Shown here: in pieces, positions 1 to 8,401 of the stretch | Layout of the letters: each line of letters starts with the position of its first letter | How positions within the stretch are numbered: the first letter of the stretch is position 1 | Assembly: GCF_036182465.1 (NCBI RefSeq) | Contig: NZ_CP108081.1 | Location: forward strand, 10,788,001-10,852,000 | Source: Streptomyces sp. NBC_00258 | GTDB taxonomy: Bacteria; Actinomycetota; Actinomycetes; Streptomycetales; Streptomycetaceae | Reading direction: 5' to 3' | DNA length: 64,000 nt | Program-made: the position numbers and the translations under genes | Notes under the pieces: model-generated | Told to the model about the DNA's origin: nothing | Databases searched by the model: none | Seen by the model: only the letters and a program-made list of their open reading frames with translations

Positions 1-140
1 CAGATCGGGCTGTGCTTGACCGTGAACACGGCGAACGCGGCGGTGATCCGCCAGCGGTCGGCGCGGAACAGGTAGACGAGGGTGCGGACGGGGTGCTCGC
101 CGCGATAGCGGTGGTCGAGCGGTTTCTCCCACGAGGCCAT
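1..140 (-). CDS. ABC exporter (ATP-binding/permease), 5' end only
   Basis: Only the first 46 codons are in the window; the gene runs off the left edge. The ATG at 138-140 opens MASWEKPLDHRYRGEHPVRT and continues into the start of a hydrophobic stretch. It is preceded by a strong ribosome binding site, GGAGGGAAGG (146-155). From memory of Streptomyces proteins this N-terminus belongs to fused membrane/ATPase exporters of the multidrug type, where the ATPase follows a six-helix membrane domain. Neither Walker motif is in view, so the call rests on N-terminal resemblance. It is divergent from the importer operon starting at 366. Confidence 0.55.
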   Translation of the reverse strand, partial: MASWEKPLDHRYRGEHPVRTLVYLFRADRWRITAAFAVFTVKHSPI

Positions 141-324
141 GGTGGCCTTCCCTCCCCAGGGAGTGGCGGATGTGGCAAGCGCTTTCTTCCCTTGCCCTCA
201 TCACCTACACCCGGCGCGGCCGGGCTTCCCCAGGCCGCGTAACGGCTCGGTTTCCCCGGTTAATTTCCGCGTTCCGAGGGTTGGCGCGGAGCTGTCGGCT
301 GGTTATCGTTCACGCACTTCACTC

Positions 325-344
325 AATCGTTCCGCTGAACGAAT
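325..344. promoter_or_regulatory. Inverted repeat upstream of importer operon
   Basis: AATCGTTC-CGCT-GAACGAAT has 8-bp arms with one mismatch and a 4-bp spacer, ending 21 bp before the ATG at 366. It is the only clear symmetric element in the divergent gap 141-365. The operon ends with its own TetR regulator (7701-8351), which makes that protein the first candidate to bind here; an IclR-type protein from elsewhere is also possible. Confidence 0.4.
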
Positions 345-365
345 AGCGAGAAGGACGGTCGGTCC

Positions 366-1949
366 ATGCCCGACATCCACCACCCAGGACGGCGCTCCGT
401 CCTCGCCGCGGCCACGGCGGGCGCCGCGTCGCTCGGTGCGTCCTGGCTGCTCACCGGCTGCACGGGCGCCTCGGCCGCTCCCGCGCTGCCCACGGACGCG
501 AAGGGGGGTACCCCCGACCGCGGCGGCACCCTCCGTATCGCCCGGCCGCCCGCCTCCGACGCCGAGACCCTCGACCCGGCGAGCGCCCTGTCCGCGTACG
601 AGTACCTGGGCGCCCTCTACAACCGCCTCGTCCGCGTCGGCGCCAACGGCGGCCTGGTCCCCGACCTCGCCGAGTCCTGGGAACCGGACGCCAAGGCGCG
701 CACCTGGACCTTCCGCATCCGCACGGGCGTCACCTTCCACGACGGACGGAAACTCACCTCCGCCGACGCCGCGTACACCCTGCGCCACATCCTCGCCAAG
801 GAGACCGCGTCCCCGCAGGCGGCCGTCCTCGCTCCGCTCATCGACCCCGGGAAGCTGCGCACTCCCGACGCCCGCACGCTCGTCGTGCCGCTCAAGACCC
901 CCAACGCGGAGTTCCCGAGCCTCCTCACCCACTACAACTGCTATGTCATCCCCGACGGCAGCGCCCGCGGCATCGGCCGCACGGGCATCGGCACCGGCCC
1001 CTTCAAACTGGAGTCGTTCACGCCCGCGGGCCCCGGACGGATCACCGCGTACGAGGAGCACTGGGGCGGCCGCCCGGTCCTGGACGCCATCGACTTCTAC
1101 TCCGTCGCCGACATGTCCGCCCGCTCCAACGCCCTGCTGGCCGGGCAGGTCGACCTCCTCTCGCAGACCAACCTCGACTTCGCGACCGCCCGCGTCGTCG
1201 CCGCCTCCGACCGCGCCACGATCGCCCGCGTCGAGAACGCCCAGTGGTACGTGCTGCCGATGCTGACGACCGAGAAGCCCTTCACCGACGTACGCGTCCG
1301 CCAGGCGATGAAGCTCGCATACGACCCCGAGCACGTCGTGAAGGTCGCGCTGCAGGGCGCGGGCACGGCCGGCTGGGACAACCCCGTGCCGCCGAGCGAC
1401 CCCGCCCACATCACCGCGCACCCGGAGCACGACCCGGAACAGGCCCGGCACCTGCTGAAGAAGGCAGGTCACGAGGGCCTCACCGTCGACCTCTACACGT
1501 CCTCGTACGACCCGGTCTTCACGCCCATGGCACTCGCCTACCAGGACTCGGCCCGGCGGGCCGGGATCCGGATCCGGGTGAAGACGGCCTCGGCGGACTC
1601 GTACTACACGCAGATCTGGATGAAGAAGCCGCTCATGGCCACCTACTGGTACACCGGCAGGCCCGTCGACCAGCTCTTCACCCAGGTCTTCCGCAGCGGC
1701 TCCTCGTACAACGAGACCGCCTGGTCCGACAAGAAGTTCGACGCGTTGCTCGACCGGGCCCGGCAGGAGACCGACGACGAGCGGCGGCGCGAACTGTACG
1801 GCGAGGCGCAGACCTTCGTCGTCGAGAAGGGCGGGGCGATGACCCCGATGTTCGCCGACCGACTCGTCGGCATCTCGCGCAAGGTACGCGGATACGCCGA
1901 GCACGGCTTCGAGTTCGACTACCTCGGCATCGGTCTGAAGGGGGCCTGA
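366..1949 (+). CDS. Peptide-type ABC importer, substrate-binding lipoprotein (SBP family 5)
   Basis: This 527-residue protein is the extracellular receptor of a DppA/OppA-type importer. The N-terminus has a twin-arginine motif, RRSVLAA (residues 9-15), then a hydrophobic core and the lipobox LLTGC with the lipidated cysteine at residue 32, so it is probably a Tat-exported lipoprotein. The body has family-5 features such as ETLDPASA, LAESWEPDA and TFHDGRKLTSADA. Purine-rich AGAAGGA at 349-355 precedes the ATG. It is first in an operon with two permeases (1952, 2905), a fused ATPase (3804), a peptidase-like hydrolase (5683) and a TetR regulator (7701). Peptides are the likely substrate class given the hydrolase, but family-5 receptors also bind sugars, nickel and other ligands. 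Confidence 0.9.
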   Translation: MPDIHHPGRRSVLAAATAGAASLGASWLLTGCTGASAAPALPTDAKGGTPDRGGTLRIARPPASDAETLDPASALSAYEYLGALYNRLVRVGANGGLVPDLAESWEPDAKARTWTFRIRTGVTFHDGRKLTSADAAYTLRHILAKETASPQAAVLAPLIDPGKLRTPDARTLVVPLKTPNAEFPSLLTHYNCYVIPDGSARGIGRTGIGTGPFKLESFTPAGPGRITAYEEHWGGRPVLDAIDFYSVADMSARSNALLAGQVDLLSQTNLDFATARVVAASDRATIARVENAQWYVLPMLTTEKPFTDVRVRQAMKLAYDPEHVVKVALQGAGTAGWDNPVPPSDPAHITAHPEHDPEQARHLLKKAGHEGLTVDLYTSSYDPVFTPMALAYQDSARRAGIRIRVKTASADSYYTQIWMKKPLMATYWYTGRPVDQLFTQVFRSGSSYNETAWSDKKFDALLDRARQETDDERRRELYGEAQTFVVEKGGAMTPMFADRLVGISRKVRGYAEHGFEFDYLGIGLKGA

Positions 1950-1951
1950 GC

Positions 1952-2908
1952 ATGTTCTCCTTCGTAGCCCGCAGAGCGGGCGCCGCCATCGGCACGCTGT
2001 TCCTCTCCTCCGTCCTCGTCTTCCTCGCCGTACAGGCCCTGCCCGGAGACGTCGCCACCCAGGTCCTCGGCAAGGACGCGACCCCGGACGCCGTCTCCGC
2101 CCTCCGCGAGAAACTGAAACTCGACCAGCCCGCCTGGGAGCGGTACATCGACTGGATCGGCGGGGCCCTGCACGGCGACTTCGGCCTCTCCCTCGTGTCC
2201 GGCAAGGCGGTCGGCGGCGAAGTCGGCCTGTACCTCGGCAACTCCGCGCTCATCGCCCTGGTGACCGTCCTCTTCGCCGTCACCGGCTCGATCGTCCTCG
2301 GCATCCTCGCCGGCCTGTACCGCGACCGCTGGCCGGACCATCTGATCTCCACGGTCAGCCTGATCGGGATGAGCGTCCCCGAGTTCGTCGTCGCCACCGT
2401 CCTGGTGCTCTGCTTCTCGGTCGCCCTGCCGTGGTTCCCCGCGGTCGTCCTGTACGGCCCCGAGGCGAGCGTCGGCCAACTCATGCCCGCCGTATGGCTT
2501 CCAGCCCTCGCGCTCGCCGTCGTCATGGCCGCGTACATCGTCCGGATGGCCCGCACCTCCGTCATCGACGTCATGGCGAGCGAGTACGTCACCACGGCCC
2601 GGCTCAAGGGCCTGTCGACCTGGCGGGTCGTCACCCAGCACGCGCTGCCCAGCGCCCTGCTTCCGACGCTGCACGTCATCGCGCTGAACGTCGCCTGGCT
2701 GGCCGGTGGGGTCGCGGTCGTCGAGAACGTCTTCAACTATCCGGGCATCGGCAAGCTGATGCTCGCCTCGGTGCAGAACCGGGACCTGCCCGTCATCCAG
2801 GCCATCGCACTGATCAGCGCGGTCGTGTACGTCGTCTGCAACCTCGCCGCCGACCTCGGCGCCATGGCCCTCAACCCCAAGCTCCGTACGCGCGGGAGGA
2901 CCCGATGA
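1952..2908 (+). CDS. Peptide-type ABC importer permease (DppB family)
   Basis: This 318-residue integral membrane protein has the BPD_transp_1 layout: an N-terminal helix (residues about 10-30), a long extracytoplasmic segment, then a bundle of hydrophobic helices. The coupling loop around EYVTTARLKGLSTWRVV (residues about 211-227) contacts the ATPase. The end of the protein reads VENVFNYPGIGKLM, typical of DppB. The start is two bases after the upstream stop (TGAGCATG), implying translational coupling. The last codons overlap the next permease by four bases (ATGA). Confidence 0.92.
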   Translation: MFSFVARRAGAAIGTLFLSSVLVFLAVQALPGDVATQVLGKDATPDAVSALREKLKLDQPAWERYIDWIGGALHGDFGLSLVSGKAVGGEVGLYLGNSALIALVTVLFAVTGSIVLGILAGLYRDRWPDHLISTVSLIGMSVPEFVVATVLVLCFSVALPWFPAVVLYGPEASVGQLMPAVWLPALALAVVMAAYIVRMARTSVIDVMASEYVTTARLKGLSTWRVVTQHALPSALLPTLHVIALNVAWLAGGVAVVENVFNYPGIGKLMLASVQNRDLPVIQAIALISAVVYVVCNLAADLGAMALNPKLRTRGRTR

Positions 2909-3804
2909 CCACCCTCGACACCCCGGCGCCGGCACCCGCCGTTCCCGTGGCACCACCCTCCGCCGTGGCCCGGGCCTGGCGAACGCTGCGTTCCTCGCGG
3001 GCGGCCACCATCGGCCTCGCGATCGTCGCCGTCCACGTCCTGGTCGCACTCCTCGCACCGGTCCTCACCTCGTACGACCCCATCGCCAACAACGCCGACC
3101 AGGCGCTGCTCGGACCGAGCGGGGAACACTGGGCAGGGACCGACCAGTACGGCCGTGACGTACTGGCACGCGTCCTGTACGGCGGCCGGTACGCCATCGG
3201 CGTCTCCGTCGCCGCGACGCTCGTGACGCTGCTGATCGGCACGGTCGTGGGATGCGCCGCGGCCCTGCGCGGCGGCTGGTTCGACGACGTGCTGGGCCGG
3301 GTCCTCGACGCCGTCCTCTCCGTGCCGCCGGTCCTGGCGCTGCTGGTCATCGTCACCGCGCTGGGCACGGGCCCCGCGGTCATCGTCCTCGCGATCGCCG
3401 TCGTGTACGTCCCACAGGTCGTACGCGTCGTGCGCGGCGCCGCGCTGGCGGTCGTGCCCAACGACTACGTCACCGCGGCGCGGGCCAGGGGCGAGTCCAC
3501 GTGGGCGATCCTCCGACGCGAGGTCCTGCCGAACATCACCGACGTCGTCTGCGTCGAGTTTGCCATGCGGGCCTCCTGGGTCGTACTGCTGATCTCCTCG
3601 CTGTCCTTCCTCGGCTTCGGCGCCGATCCGCCCACCCCGGACTGGGGTCTGATGGTCGCCGAGAACCGCACCGCCATCACCGTCGTGCCGATGGCGAGCC
3701 TCGCACCGATCATCGCCCTCGCCACATTCGTGGTGGGGCTCAACCTCGCGGCCGACGGCCTGTCCAAGGCGTGGGGCGTCGACCGGACAAGGGAGGGGTC
3801 CTGA
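2905..3804 (+). CDS. Peptide-type ABC importer permease (DppC family)
   Basis: The second permease has 299 residues. A soluble Pro/Ala-rich N-terminus is followed by one helix, the DppC-like segment HWAGTDQYGRDVLARVL, and five further helices. The EAA coupling loop is around DYVTAARARGESTWAIL. The end reads GVNLAADGL-like (GLNLAADGLSKAWG), as usual for the family. It starts inside the stop of the DppB gene (ATGA overlap at 2905-2908), with GGGAGGA just upstream. It forms the channel as a heterodimer with the 1952-2908 product. Confidence 0.92.
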   Translation: MTTLDTPAPAPAVPVAPPSAVARAWRTLRSSRAATIGLAIVAVHVLVALLAPVLTSYDPIANNADQALLGPSGEHWAGTDQYGRDVLARVLYGGRYAIGVSVAATLVTLLIGTVVGCAAALRGGWFDDVLGRVLDAVLSVPPVLALLVIVTALGTGPAVIVLAIAVVYVPQVVRVVRGAALAVVPNDYVTAARARGESTWAILRREVLPNITDVVCVEFAMRASWVVLLISSLSFLGFGADPPTPDWGLMVAENRTAITVVPMASLAPIIALATFVVGLNLAADGLSKAWGVDRTREGS

Positions 3805-5537
3805 TGACCGCGATCGTCTCCGTCACCGAGTTGTCGGTGGCCTATCGCTCGGGCGGACGCGATGTGCCCGTCGTGCGTGAAGTCTCCCTCGACGTGCTGC
3901 CCGGGCAGACCCACGCCCTGGTCGGCGAGTCGGGCAGTGGCAAGTCGACCGTCGCGGCGACACTGCTGGGGCACCTCCGGCACGGGTCGCGGGTCACGGG
4001 CGGTTCGGTGTGGGTCGACGGGGCCGACGTGTTCGCCCTGCCCGCAAGGGAGTTGAGGCGCCTGCGGGGCGGGACCGTGGCCATGGTCGCGCAGAACGCG
4101 GGCCAAGCGCTCACCCCCTCCATGCGGATCGGACGGCAGATCGCGGAGGTGGGGGGCGACGTTCCCGTCGTGGATCTCCTCGAACAGGTCCGGCTGCCCC
4201 GCCCCGCCGAACTCGCCCGCCGCTACCCGCACGAGCTCTCCGGCGGCCAGCAGCAGCGCGTCGCCATCGCCATGGCCATCGCCGCCCGCCCGAAGGTCCT
4301 CGTCCTCGACGAACCGACGACCGGGCTCGACGTCATCACCCAGCGCGGTGTCCTCGACCTGATCGGAGCGCTCCGCGACGAACTCGGCCTCGCCGCCGTG
4401 CTGGTGAGCCACGACCTCGGCGTCGTGGCCCACATGGCCGACGAGGTGACCGTGTTGCGGTCCGGGCGAGTCGTGGAGGCCGCGCCCACCGCTGTGTTGT
4501 TCACCGCGCCCCAGGACCCGTACACCAGACGGCTGTTGGCGAGTGTGCCTCGGCTCGACGACGAGGGGCTCGCGCTGGTGGGGGCGGCGGGGGAGCGGGA
4601 GGTACGGCCGAGGGCCGTCGTGTCCGGCGACGCGCCCGTCGCCGTCTGCGCACGGGACGTCACGATCGACTACGGGTCCGCGCGTGCCGTGGACGGTGTC
4701 TCCTTCGACGTCCGGCGCGGTGAAGTCCTCGCCCTCGTGGGGGAGTCGGGCAGCGGCAAGTCCACGCTCGCCTGGACCCTCGCGGGGCTGCGGACCCCGT
4801 CCGGCGGCACGATGACCCATGAGTCGGGCGGTGAGAAGACGGGGGACCACGGGTCGGGCGACCTCGCCCGGCCCGCCGGGAAACGGCCGTTGTCGCTCCG
4901 GCGGCGGGTTCAGCTCGTGTTCCAGAACGCCGACACGTCGTTGAATCCGCGTCGCTCGGTGGGTGACGCGGTGCGGCGGCCGTTGCGGTTCTTCGGCACG
5001 GCGGGTTCGCGGGCGGAGGCCGCCGTGCGGGCTCGGCAGCTCATCTCCGACGTGCGTCTCGATCCCGCTCTCGCCGAGCGGTTGCCCGCGCAGCTCTCCG
5101 GTGGCCAGCGGCAGCGGATCGGGATCGCGCGGGCGCTCGCCGGTGAGCCGGATGTGCTGATCGCGGACGAGATCACCACGGCGTTGGACGTGTCCGTCCA
5201 GGCCGATGTGCTGCGGCTGCTCGACGATCTGCGGCGGGAGCGGGAGTTGGCCTGCCTGTTCATCAGCCATGACCTGGCGGTCGTGCGAGGGCTTGCCGAC
5301 CGGGTGGTTGTGCTGCGGCACGGGGTTGTGGTGGAGGAGGGGCCCACGGAGGCCGTGTTCTCCGCGCCCGGGCATCCGTACACCCGGCAGTTGATGGCCG
5401 CCGTGCTCGAGCCTTCGCCGGGGGCGGGGTCTGTTGTCGACGGTGTCGAGGACTGGGCTGACGCCGCGGAGCCGGACGATCTGTGGATCGACCGGGGGGA
5501 CGGGCATCGGGTTCGGCGGTGGGAGGGGGTGGGCTAG
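3804..5537 (+). CDS. Fused double ATPase of peptide-type importer (DppD-DppF in one chain)
   Basis: This 577-residue protein carries two complete ABC ATPase domains, so one polypeptide replaces the usual DppD and DppF subunits. Domain 1 has Walker A GESGSGKST (41-49), signature LSGGQ (about 145) and Walker B VLVLDEPTTGLD (about 166-177). Domain 2 has Walker A GESGSGKST (about 313-321), LSGGQ (about 431) and a Walker B reading VLIADEITTALD, with Ile where Pro is usual after the catalytic Glu. Each domain ends with the oligopeptide-binding C-terminal extension (DPYTRRLL, HPYTRQLM). The start overlaps the preceding stop by one base (TGATG) with GGGAGGGG upstream. It powers the 1952/2905 permease pair. 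Confidence 0.93.
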   Translation: MTAIVSVTELSVAYRSGGRDVPVVREVSLDVLPGQTHALVGESGSGKSTVAATLLGHLRHGSRVTGGSVWVDGADVFALPARELRRLRGGTVAMVAQNAGQALTPSMRIGRQIAEVGGDVPVVDLLEQVRLPRPAELARRYPHELSGGQQQRVAIAMAIAARPKVLVLDEPTTGLDVITQRGVLDLIGALRDELGLAAVLVSHDLGVVAHMADEVTVLRSGRVVEAAPTAVLFTAPQDPYTRRLLASVPRLDDEGLALVGAAGEREVRPRAVVSGDAPVAVCARDVTIDYGSARAVDGVSFDVRRGEVLALVGESGSGKSTLAWTLAGLRTPSGGTMTHESGGEKTGDHGSGDLARPAGKRPLSLRRRVQLVFQNADTSLNPRRSVGDAVRRPLRFFGTAGSRAEAAVRARQLISDVRLDPALAERLPAQLSGGQRQRIGIARALAGEPDVLIADEITTALDVSVQADVLRLLDDLRRERELACLFISHDLAVVRGLADRVVVLRHGVVVEEGPTEAVFSAPGHPYTRQLMAAVLEPSPGAGSVVDGVEDWADAAEPDDLWIDRGDGHRVRRWEGVG

Positions 5538-5544
5538 GGGATTT

Positions 5545-5630
5545 CGCCTCCGCCGCCCTTACCCGTCCCCGTCACTACTCGGGGGCGCAGCCCCCAGAAG
5601 GGACGGGAACGGGTAGGGGCGGCGGGGGCG
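5545..5630. terminator. Long imperfect stem-loop between ATPase and hydrolase genes
   Basis: The left arm from 5545 (CGCCTCCGCCGCCC..ACCCGTCCC) pairs with 5601-5630 (GGACGGGAACGGGT..GGCGGGGGCG). The apex is a perfect small hairpin, GGGGG-CGCAG-CCCCC (5581-5595). There is no T-tract, as is usual for Streptomyces hairpins. Lying inside the operon, it may attenuate downstream expression or protect the upstream mRNA end. The apex motif is common between Streptomyces genes. Confidence 0.6.
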
Positions 5631-5682
5631 AGAACCCTCCTCAACCCGCCGCTCGCCGCAAGCGATACGCACAAGGAGACCC

Positions 5683-7704
5683 GTGAAATACCGCGAGCAC
5701 TTCGACCGGCAGGTCACGCGTGAGGACGTCTGGATCCCCACCCGGGACGGGCGCACGCACCTGCACGCCCGAATCTGGCGCCCGACCGACGCCGAGGCAG
5801 AACCCGTGCCCGCCCTCCTCGAATACCTCCCGTACCGCAAGACCGACTGGACCGCCCCCCGCGACGCCCAACGCCACCCCTGGTACGCCGGCCACGGCTA
5901 CGCGTCCGTACGCGTGGACATCCGAGGCCACGGGGACAGTGAGGGAACCCCCGGCGACGAGTACGACGCACAGGAACTCGCGGACGGCGTGGACGTCGTC
6001 AACTGGCTTGCCGAGCAGCCCTGGTGCACCGGCAAGGTCGGCATGTTCGGCATCTCGTGGGGCGGTTTCAACTCCCTCCAGATCGCCGCCCTCGCCCCCG
6101 AACCGCTGAAGGCGATCGTCACGGTCTGTTCGACGGACGACCGGTACGACAACGACGTGCACTACACGGGCGGCGCCGTCCTCGGCATCGACATGCTCGC
6201 CTGGGCGGGCACGATGCTGGCGTTCGCGGCCCGCCCGCCGGACCCGACGAGCGTCGGGAAGGACCGCTGGCTGCCGATGTGGCGCGAGCGCCTCGAAGCG
6301 CTCGACCCCTTCCTGCACACCTGGCTGGCACACCAGCAACGCGACGACTACTGGCGGCACGGCAGCGTCTGCGAGGACTACACGGCGATCGACGCGGCGG
6401 TCCTGGCCGTCGGCGGCTGGAACGACCCCTACCGCGACACCGTGCTGCGGCTCGTGGAACACCTGCCGGACGACCGCGTACGGGGGATTGTCGGGCCCTG
6501 GTCGCATCAGTATCCGGACCGCGGCCTGCCGCCCGGTCCGGCGATCGGGTTCCTCCAGGAGACTCTGCGCTGGTGGGACCAGCACCTGAAGGGCGAGGAC
6601 ACCGGCGTCATGCGCGAGCCCAAACTCCGCGCCTGGCTGAACGACCCGGTCCCGCCCGCCACTTCGTACGACGAGATGCCCGGACGATGGGTGGGTGACG
6701 TGAACTGGCCCTCGCCGTCCGTCAGTTGGGACGAGCGGTCGCTCGGGGACACCGCCGCCCCCGTCCTCGTACGCTCGCCGCAGCACACCGGTCTCGATGC
6801 AGGCCGCTTCTTCCCGTTCGGCAACGCGAGCGATCTGCCGCCCGACCAGCGGGAGGAGGACGGCCGTTCGGTCTGCTTCGACTCCGTGCCGCTGGACGGG
6901 AGGGTGGAGATCCTGGGGCGCCCGCGCGTCCGGCTCCGTCTGGACAGCGCGACACCGCGCGCCCACGTCATCGCCCGCGTGTGCGACGTCGCGCCCGACG
7001 GCTCGTCCACACTCGTCACCCGTGGCGTTCTCAACCTGCTGAGCAGGCATGGGCGCGACCGTGCCGTGGAGTGGACCCCGGGCACGTACGAGACCGTGGA
7101 GTTCGAGCTCAACGGCATCGGGTACGCCTTCCCGCCCGGCCACCGCATCAGGGTCGCCGTCTCGGACACGTACTGGCCCTGGGTGTGGCCGCACGGCGAG
7201 CGCGGCCGGCTGACAGTGCTTCCCGCCGACAGCGCGCTGCTCCTGCCCGTACGCGATCCCGCGTCGGATGACGACGAGGGCCGGGCGCCCATTCGTTTCG
7301 AGGAACCCGAGCAGGCCCCGCCGCTGCCCGTCACCCATGAGCGGCCCACCGAGGCGACACCGGAGCGGCTGGTGACGTACGACGTGGCGAAGGGCGAGTG
7401 GACACTGGAGGTCGATCCCAACTACGGCGGATCGCGGATCTATCCGGACGGGCTGCGCTACGAGGAGAGCGCACGCGAGACGTACCGGATACGGGCCGAC
7501 GATCCGCTGTCGGCGCGGGCCGTCTCCGAGTGGACGATCCGGCTGAGGCGCGGCGACGACTGGGACGCTGAGATCATGACGCGTACGGAGCTGCGGGCCA
7601 CGGCCACGGAGTTCATCATGGACAGTCGCATGGAGACACGGGCGGACGGAGAGACAGTGGTCAAGCGCGCATGGCACCGCACCATCCCGAGGACGTCGGC
7701 GTGA
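5683..7704 (+). CDS. CocE/NonD family hydrolase (X-Pro dipeptidyl-peptidase S15 fold)
   Basis: This 673-residue enzyme is predicted to be cytoplasmic because no signal peptide is visible. The alpha/beta-hydrolase core has the nucleophile elbow GISWGG with Ser125, an acid in GGWNDPYRD (Asp near 247) and a histidine in GPWSHQYPD (near 275). The C-terminal half has the beta-sandwich domain of PepX_C proteins (VLVRSPQHTGLDAGRF, FPPGHRIRVAVSDTYWP). Family members cleave X-Pro dipeptides or ester and amide substrates. Next to a peptide importer, peptide or acylated-peptide hydrolysis is the simplest reading. The start is GTG at 5683 behind AAGGAG (5673-5678). The 3' end overlaps the TetR gene by four bases. 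Confidence 0.88.
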   Translation: MKYREHFDRQVTREDVWIPTRDGRTHLHARIWRPTDAEAEPVPALLEYLPYRKTDWTAPRDAQRHPWYAGHGYASVRVDIRGHGDSEGTPGDEYDAQELADGVDVVNWLAEQPWCTGKVGMFGISWGGFNSLQIAALAPEPLKAIVTVCSTDDRYDNDVHYTGGAVLGIDMLAWAGTMLAFAARPPDPTSVGKDRWLPMWRERLEALDPFLHTWLAHQQRDDYWRHGSVCEDYTAIDAAVLAVGGWNDPYRDTVLRLVEHLPDDRVRGIVGPWSHQYPDRGLPPGPAIGFLQETLRWWDQHLKGEDTGVMREPKLRAWLNDPVPPATSYDEMPGRWVGDVNWPSPSVSWDERSLGDTAAPVLVRSPQHTGLDAGRFFPFGNASDLPPDQREEDGRSVCFDSVPLDGRVEILGRPRVRLRLDSATPRAHVIARVCDVAPDGSSTLVTRGVLNLLSRHGRDRAVEWTPGTYETVEFELNGIGYAFPPGHRIRVAVSDTYWPWVWPHGERGRLTVLPADSALLLPVRDPASDDDEGRAPIRFEEPEQAPPLPVTHERPTEATPERLVTYDVAKGEWTLEVDPNYGGSRIYPDGLRYEESARETYRIRADDPLSARAVSEWTIRLRRGDDWDAEIMTRTELRATATEFIMDSRMETRADGETVVKRAWHRTIPRTSA

Positions 7705-8351
7705 AGGCCGCGAAGACGCCCCGCCGTGCCGTCGCCGCCGCCGACCGCACCCGCCAGCCCACCGAGGTCCGCCGCCGGCTCATCGTGGAGGCGGCCGTAC
7801 CGCTCATCGCGGAGCGCGGGTACGCGTCCGTGGGGGTGCGGGACGTCGCCGCCGCGGCCGGGGTGTCGGTGGGTACGGTCACCTACCACTTCGGCAGCGT
7901 GCAGGAGATCCTCTCCGAAGCGATGGTGATGCACATCGAGCGCTACTACGCGGCGCTGAACGAGGCCGCCGAGCAGGCCGCCGGCAGCGGTGAGGCGCTG
8001 CGGCTGCTGATCGACGCGCTGTTCACGGAGGACACCGACCGGCACTGGCGCATGTGGTTCGACTACTGGAGCGCGGGTGACCGGGACCAGGACCCCGAGC
8101 AGGCCTTCGCGAGCGGCCAGGCCAAGCGGTACGAGGACTGGCACAGCCAGATCCGCGCCCTGGTCGAACGGGGCGTCGCCGACGGGGAGTTCGTCTGCGC
8201 GGACCCGGCCGGCTTCACCGTCCGCTTCGCCGCCCTCTCCGACGGACTGGCCCTCCAGCGGCTGCGCCAGTCGCCCGAACTGAGCACGGAGGACGCCCGT
8301 CGGCATCTGTACCGGCTGGTCGAGTCCGAGCTCCGGACGGGCGGCCAGTAG
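7701..8351 (+). CDS. TetR family transcriptional regulator
   Basis: This 216-residue regulator has an N-terminal helix-turn-helix, LIAERGYASVGVRDVAAAAG followed by VSVGTVTYHFGS, and a helical C-terminal ligand domain with BetI-like features (WRMWFDYWSAG). The chosen GTG at 7701 overlaps the hydrolase stop (GTGA) and has GAGGA eight bases upstream. An in-frame ATG at 7671 would add ten residues but lies inside the upstream gene without a good ribosome site. As last gene of the importer operon it probably senses an imported or hydrolysed compound and may act at the palindrome 325-344. That link is inference. Confidence 0.87.
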   Translation: MKAAKTPRRAVAAADRTRQPTEVRRRLIVEAAVPLIAERGYASVGVRDVAAAAGVSVGTVTYHFGSVQEILSEAMVMHIERYYAALNEAAEQAAGSGEALRLLIDALFTEDTDRHWRMWFDYWSAGDRDQDPEQAFASGQAKRYEDWHSQIRALVERGVADGEFVCADPAGFTVRFAALSDGLALQRLRQSPELSTEDARRHLYRLVESELRTGGQ

Positions 8352-8401
8352 CGCTTCGTGAGTTCCTGACTCCGGTTCGCGTCGGGAGGTGCGGCCGCAG
8401 G

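Noticed and set aside
303..1904. Long minus-strand reading frame opposite the importer receptor gene
   Set aside because: Its translation is Gly/Arg/Val-rich shadow sequence of the plus-strand family-5 receptor; the plus frame has signal peptide, lipobox and family motifs.
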